In this document: piece by piece, positions 63,096 to 64,000 of the stretch
Numbering within the stretch: the first letter of the stretch is position 1
Layout of the letters: each line of letters begins with the position of its first letter
From: Scleromatobacter sp038243995
GTDB taxonomy: Bacteria > Pseudomonadota > Gammaproteobacteria > Burkholderiales > Burkholderiaceae_C
Reading direction: 5' to 3'
Length of the DNA stretch: 64,000 nt
NCBI GenBank assembly: GCA_038243995.1
Contig: JBBRTV010000026.1
Coordinates: 1-64,000 of the forward strand
Translations under genes and position numbers: made by a program
Notes under the pieces: model-generated
Database searches by the model: none
Seen by the model: the letters and a program-made list of their open reading frames with translations, nothing else
Told to the model about the DNA's origin: nothing

Positions 63096-64000
63096 CTAGA
63101 TGAAGCCCAGGTTCCAGGCCGGCTGGCTCCAGCTCGAGAGGTTGGGCAGCACCGCCGTGAGGTCGGGGCCCGACAGTCCCATCCACGCTCCCAGCGTCGC
63201 TGCGTACTGCTCGACCGAAATGGCGGGCAGCAGCGAGCCGTCGTCGAGCTGGTCGGCGCTGGTGAAGCCGTTCATGGCATCGGTGAGTCCGTAGGCGGGG
63301 AACGCGCCGTAGACGTCGCCGCCCTTGACCGCGCCGCCCATCACGAAGTGGTGGCCGCCCCAACCGTGGTCGGTGCCGTCGCCGTTGCTGGCGAACGCGC
63401 GACCGAAGTCGCTTGCGGTGAACGTCGTCACGGACTGGTCGACACCCATGGAGCGCGTGACCTGGTCCCAGTAGCCCAGTGCCTGGGCCAGTTGCGCCAT
63501 CAGGTCCGCATGGCGCTCGTTCTGGCTCGAGTGCGTATCGAAGCCCTCCACGCCGATGAAGAACACCTGGCGGCCCATGCCCAGCGACGAGTGCGCGGCG
63601 ATCATGCGCGCGACGACTTGAAGCTGTTGCGTGATCGGATTGAGAGTCGCGGCGCCGGTGTCGACGTTCTTGTAGGTCAGGAGCGGGTCGATCGCCCCGA
63701 CGGCCACGCCAGCGGTGCCCCAGGGGCCCGCCCCGGCGGCCGGCATCGCGGGGGCCAGCAGGGCCTCGGCATCGATAGAACGGCCGACGACGGCCGCATG
63801 ATCCTGTTCGAAGTACTGCGCCTCGCGCGTGCTGCGCGCCATCGCGACCAGGGCCTGCTGCGCCACCGCCGAACTGAACAGCGTGCCGTCCGGGCTGCCG
63901 AGGTGGATCGCACCGCCCAGGCCGAGCGAGTACGGCCGTACCGTGTTGCCCGCGAGCCAGACGGCGTTGCTGCCGGTGGAGATCGAGGTGAACAGGCCAT
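63096..64000 (-). CDS. DUF1501-family protein, C-terminal part (cut by window edge)
   Basis: The frame is open to the right edge of the window, so the N-terminus is missing. The visible ~300 residues show the DUF1501 pattern: SISTGSNAVWLAGNTVRPYSLG near the edge, split by the window, GMGRQVFFIGVEGFDTHSSQNERHADLM in the middle, and ASDFGRAFASNGDGTDHGWGGHHFVMGG. The Asp/His arrangement in the last two blocks resembles the metal-dependent alkaline phosphatase/sulfatase fold, to which DUF1501 is related. Members usually carry a Tat signal and follow a DUF1800 gene, neither of which is visible. Function unknown. Confidence 0.88.
   Translation of the reverse strand, partial: GLFTSISTGSNAVWLAGNTVRPYSLGLGGAIHLGSPDGTLFSSAVAQQALVAMARSTREAQYFEQDHAAVVGRSIDAEALLAPAMPAAGAGPWGTAGVAVGAIDPLLTYKNVDTGAATLNPITQQLQVVARMIAAHSSLGMGRQVFFIGVEGFDTHSSQNERHADLMAQLAQALGYWDQVTRSMGVDQSVTTFTASDFGRAFASNGDGTDHGWGGHHFVMGGAVKGGDVYGAFPAYGLTDAMNGFTSADQLDDGSLLPAISVEQYAATLGAWMGLSGPDLTAVLPNLSSWSQPAWNLGFI

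Overview
The window looks like a chromosomal segment of a motile, very GC-rich betaproteobacterium, most likely Burkholderiales. This rests on the flhB-flhA-flhF-flhG-fliA block, the flgNMA / flgBCDEFGHIJKL arrangement, the protein families present and the codon use. Genus and species cannot be read from it. No rRNA, tRNA, CRISPR array or intact insertion sequence was seen. The first ~1.3 kb is less GC-rich than the rest.

Layout. 1-1281: a stretch without a supportable gene, then a HigB/HigA toxin-antitoxin pair behind a perfect 18-bp palindrome. 1478-4897 (minus): biotin operon bioA-bioD-bioF. 5168-7717: GNAT acetyltransferase, DEDDy 3'-5' exonuclease, and a two-gene unit of a ubiquitin-like MoaD/ThiS protein with a BNR beta-propeller. 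7929-12241: four overlapping genes (DUF3348, DUF802, OmpA-like, DUF2894) whose two middle products look like a MotA/MotB- or ZorA/ZorB-type ion-driven motor with a very long cytoplasmic tail. This is the best candidate here for an undescribed system. 12336-15876: VOC protein, degenerate-GGDEF/EAL protein, a second GNAT and panD.

16102-22703 is flagellar block 1: the export gate (flhB, flhA), pole/number control (flhF and an FlhG-like protein without a P-loop) and sigma-28 (fliA). 23104-27209: a pilU-type ATPase, a membrane diguanylate cyclase, a UPF0158 protein and a secreted EXORDIUM-family protein. 27321-40521 is flagellar block 2: flgN, flgM (with a sigma-28 promoter) and flgA on minus; flgB to flgL on plus. 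FliA, its antagonist FlgM, the FlgN chaperone and the FlgK/FlgL clients are therefore all present. Flagellin, motor, switch and chemotaxis genes are not.

40594-54663 is a signalling region: an EAL/HDOD protein, a multi-PAS HisKA_2 kinase with an ANTAR response regulator, LysE exporter, MocR regulator, a membrane histidine kinase, an Hpt protein, a REC-PAS-GGDEF-EAL protein and a diguanylate cyclase. 54703-64000: MpaB-type oxygenase, an unusual Wzi-PAP2 fusion, a lipoprotein, a GlxA-type regulator divergent from an exported DJ-1/PfpI protein, a MATE exporter with an operator-like promoter, a small charged exported protein, and a DUF1501 protein cut by the right edge.

All functions are inferred by reading the translated sequence; no database search was run. 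Start codons are least certain for the DUF3348 gene, flgI and the hypothetical gene at 27321-27668.
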